From assembly GCA_021846485.1 (NCBI GenBank), contig JAJZWW010000020.1, forward strand, positions 1-17,069: 17,069 nt of DNA. Reading direction: 5' to 3'. How positions within the stretch are numbered: the stretch's first letter is position 1; each line of letters opens with the position of its first letter. The DNA is from Actinomycetes bacterium (GTDB lineage: Bacteria; Actinomycetota; Acidimicrobiia; Acidimicrobiales; Palsa-688). The translations under genes were made by a program, and so were the position numbers. The notes under the pieces were generated by a model, which was not told where the DNA came from, did not search any database, and was given only the letters and a program-made list of their open reading frames with translations. Shown here in pieces: positions 16,001 through 17,069 of the stretch.

Positions 16001-17069
16001 CCTGGCAAGGAATCGTGCAGATCTTCGTGCTCCTGGCGGTCGTGACCGCCGTCGGCAAGTTCCTCGGCACCTACATGTTCAACACACTGGAGGGGGGCCG
16101 GACCTTCGCCGACCGGGTGCTCGTCCCCTGTGAGCGGGCGGTCTACCGCGTCTGTGGAATCGACCCGACGGTGGAGATGCGCTGGACGCGCTACGTGCTC
16201 ACGCTGCTGGCGGTCAACGTGGTCGGGTTCGCGGTCCTGATGGTGCTCCTGGCCCTGCAGCCCGTGCTCCCCTTCAACCCGGCGCACATGCACCGCGTGC
16301 CGTTCTGGGTGAACCTCAACACCGCGATCAGCTTCATGAGCAACACCAACTGGCAGAACTACGGCGGCGAGACCACGATGAGCTACCTGTCGCAGATGTG
16401 GCTCACGGTCCAGCAGTTCCTGTCACCGATCACCGGGATATGCCTGCTGCTCGCCGTCGTGCGGGGCTTCTCCCGGCAGCAGTCGGAGACGATCGGCAAC
16501 TTCTGGCGGGACTTCGTGCGCACCTTGTTGTGGGTGTCGGTCCCGCTCGCGATCGTCGGGGCCGTCGTGCTGCTGGCCATGGGGAGCCCCGAGAACCTGC
16601 ACGCCTACACGGTCGTGCGGACCTTGCAGGGCCACAAGCAGGTGATCGCCCAGGGACCGGTGGCGTCGATGACGTCGATCATGCAGCTCGGCGACAACGG
16701 CGGCGGCTTCTTCAACATGAACTCGGCCCAACCGTTCGCCGGTCCCGGCGCCGCGTCGATCTTCGTGCAGCTGATATTGGGCTTCAGCGTCCCCGTGGCT
16801 TGCATATTCCTGTTCGGCAAGATGGTGGGCAACATGCGCCAGGCGCGTCCGATCTACGCGTCGATGGCCATCATGTTCGTCGTCGGCGCGCTGGTGCTGT
16901 ACCACTTCGAGGCGGTCGGGAACCCGGCCCTTGCTGCGCACCACATCCACCTCGCGGCGTCCCACAACCTCGAGGGCAAGGAGGCTCGTTTCGGGACGGG
17001 CACGACGAGCCTGTTCGAGAACTCGACGACGGCGGTGTCGTGGGGCAGCGTGATCGCCTCGAACGACAG
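15997..17069 (+). CDS. kdpA: KdpA, potassium-translocating subunit of the KdpFABC ATPase (3' end outside window)
   Basis: The first 357 of about 560 residues of the K+ channel-like subunit in the inner membrane are present. The start is TTG 15997 (TWQGIVQIFVLLAV), 7 nt after AGGAG (15985-15989); no ATG or GTG fits the conserved N-terminus better. Selectivity-filter loops are visible: the first at NTNWQNYGGE (N116-E125, followed by TTMSYLSQM), the second at GDNGGGFFNMNSAQPF (N234, G235-G237), and the beginning of the third at TTAVSWGSVIASND at the window end. Several transmembrane helices lie between. It is divergent from kdpDE. kdpB and kdpC should follow outside the window. No kdpF-like hydrophobic peptide precedes it. 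Confidence 0.96.
   Translation, partial: MTWQGIVQIFVLLAVVTAVGKFLGTYMFNTLEGGRTFADRVLVPCERAVYRVCGIDPTVEMRWTRYVLTLLAVNVVGFAVLMVLLALQPVLPFNPAHMHRVPFWVNLNTAISFMSNTNWQNYGGETTMSYLSQMWLTVQQFLSPITGICLLLAVVRGFSRQQSETIGNFWRDFVRTLLWVSVPLAIVGAVVLLAMGSPENLHAYTVVRTLQGHKQVIAQGPVASMTSIMQLGDNGGGFFNMNSAQPFAGPGAASIFVQLILGFSVPVACIFLFGKMVGNMRQARPIYASMAIMFVVGALVLYHFEAVGNPALAAHHIHLAASHNLEGKEARFGTGTTSLFENSTTAVSWGSVIASND

Overview
The window comes from a high-GC actinobacterial chromosome. The grounds are the strong GC bias at third codon positions, a PdtaR-type ANTAR response regulator, a DtxR/IdeR-type regulator, a PolA whose 3'-5' exonuclease region lacks the catalytic acids, and many GTG starts. Several proteins, notably the methyltransferase and the M55/DtxR pair, suggest the Acidimicrobiia or a related deep branch; this placement is weak. 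Most of the window is core or commonly found genes. I found no CRISPR array, RNA gene, insertion sequence or complete unknown multi-gene system.

Layout. 1-2131 (+): the C-terminal part of an S9A prolyl oligopeptidase, a 100-residue coiled-coil protein of unknown function, and a PdtaR-like regulator. 2147-3690 (-): a translationally coupled pair, a DtxR-family metal-dependent repressor followed by an M55 zinc D-aminopeptidase. 3750-6446 (+): polA, divergent from dtxR. 6503-8391: an MFS_3 exporter (-) and a divergent winged-helix regulator (+) sharing one palindromic operator. 8392-9953 (-): a broken, 5'-truncated MetE-like remnant downstream of an acyl-CoA dehydrogenase-like gene. 10000-10715 (+): a SAM methyltransferase with a nonsense codon and a probable frameshift. 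10803-12203 (+): rpsA, ribosomal protein S1 with four S1 domains. 12236-15600 (-): kdpD-kdpE, overlapping by 4 nt. 15601-15996: kdp intergenic region with an AT-rich island, hairpins and a possible small leader ORF. 15997 to the end (+): kdpA, cut by the window edge.

Two patterns run across these genes. First, nearly every first gene of a transcription unit has a TAGNNT hexamer (TAGCAT, TAGGGT, TAGCGT, TAGGTT, TAGTCT) ending 6-9 nt before its start codon. A TSS about 7 nt after the hexamer would give leaderless or near-leaderless mRNAs. Internal genes and those with a real leader (pdtaR, rpsA, kdpA) have Shine-Dalgarno sequences instead. Second, damage is concentrated between about 7.7 and 10.7 kb: a shifted frame at a G7 run in the MFS gene, a frameshift and truncation in the metE remnant, and a stop plus probable shift in the methyltransferase. 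This is either a decaying accessory island or a cluster of assembly errors; the regulator in the same stretch also has looser codon usage than its neighbours.

The kdp block is the clearest functional unit. KdpD senses the potassium or turgor state and phosphorylates KdpE, which is expected to switch on the divergent kdpA(BC) potassium pump through sites in the intergenic region.
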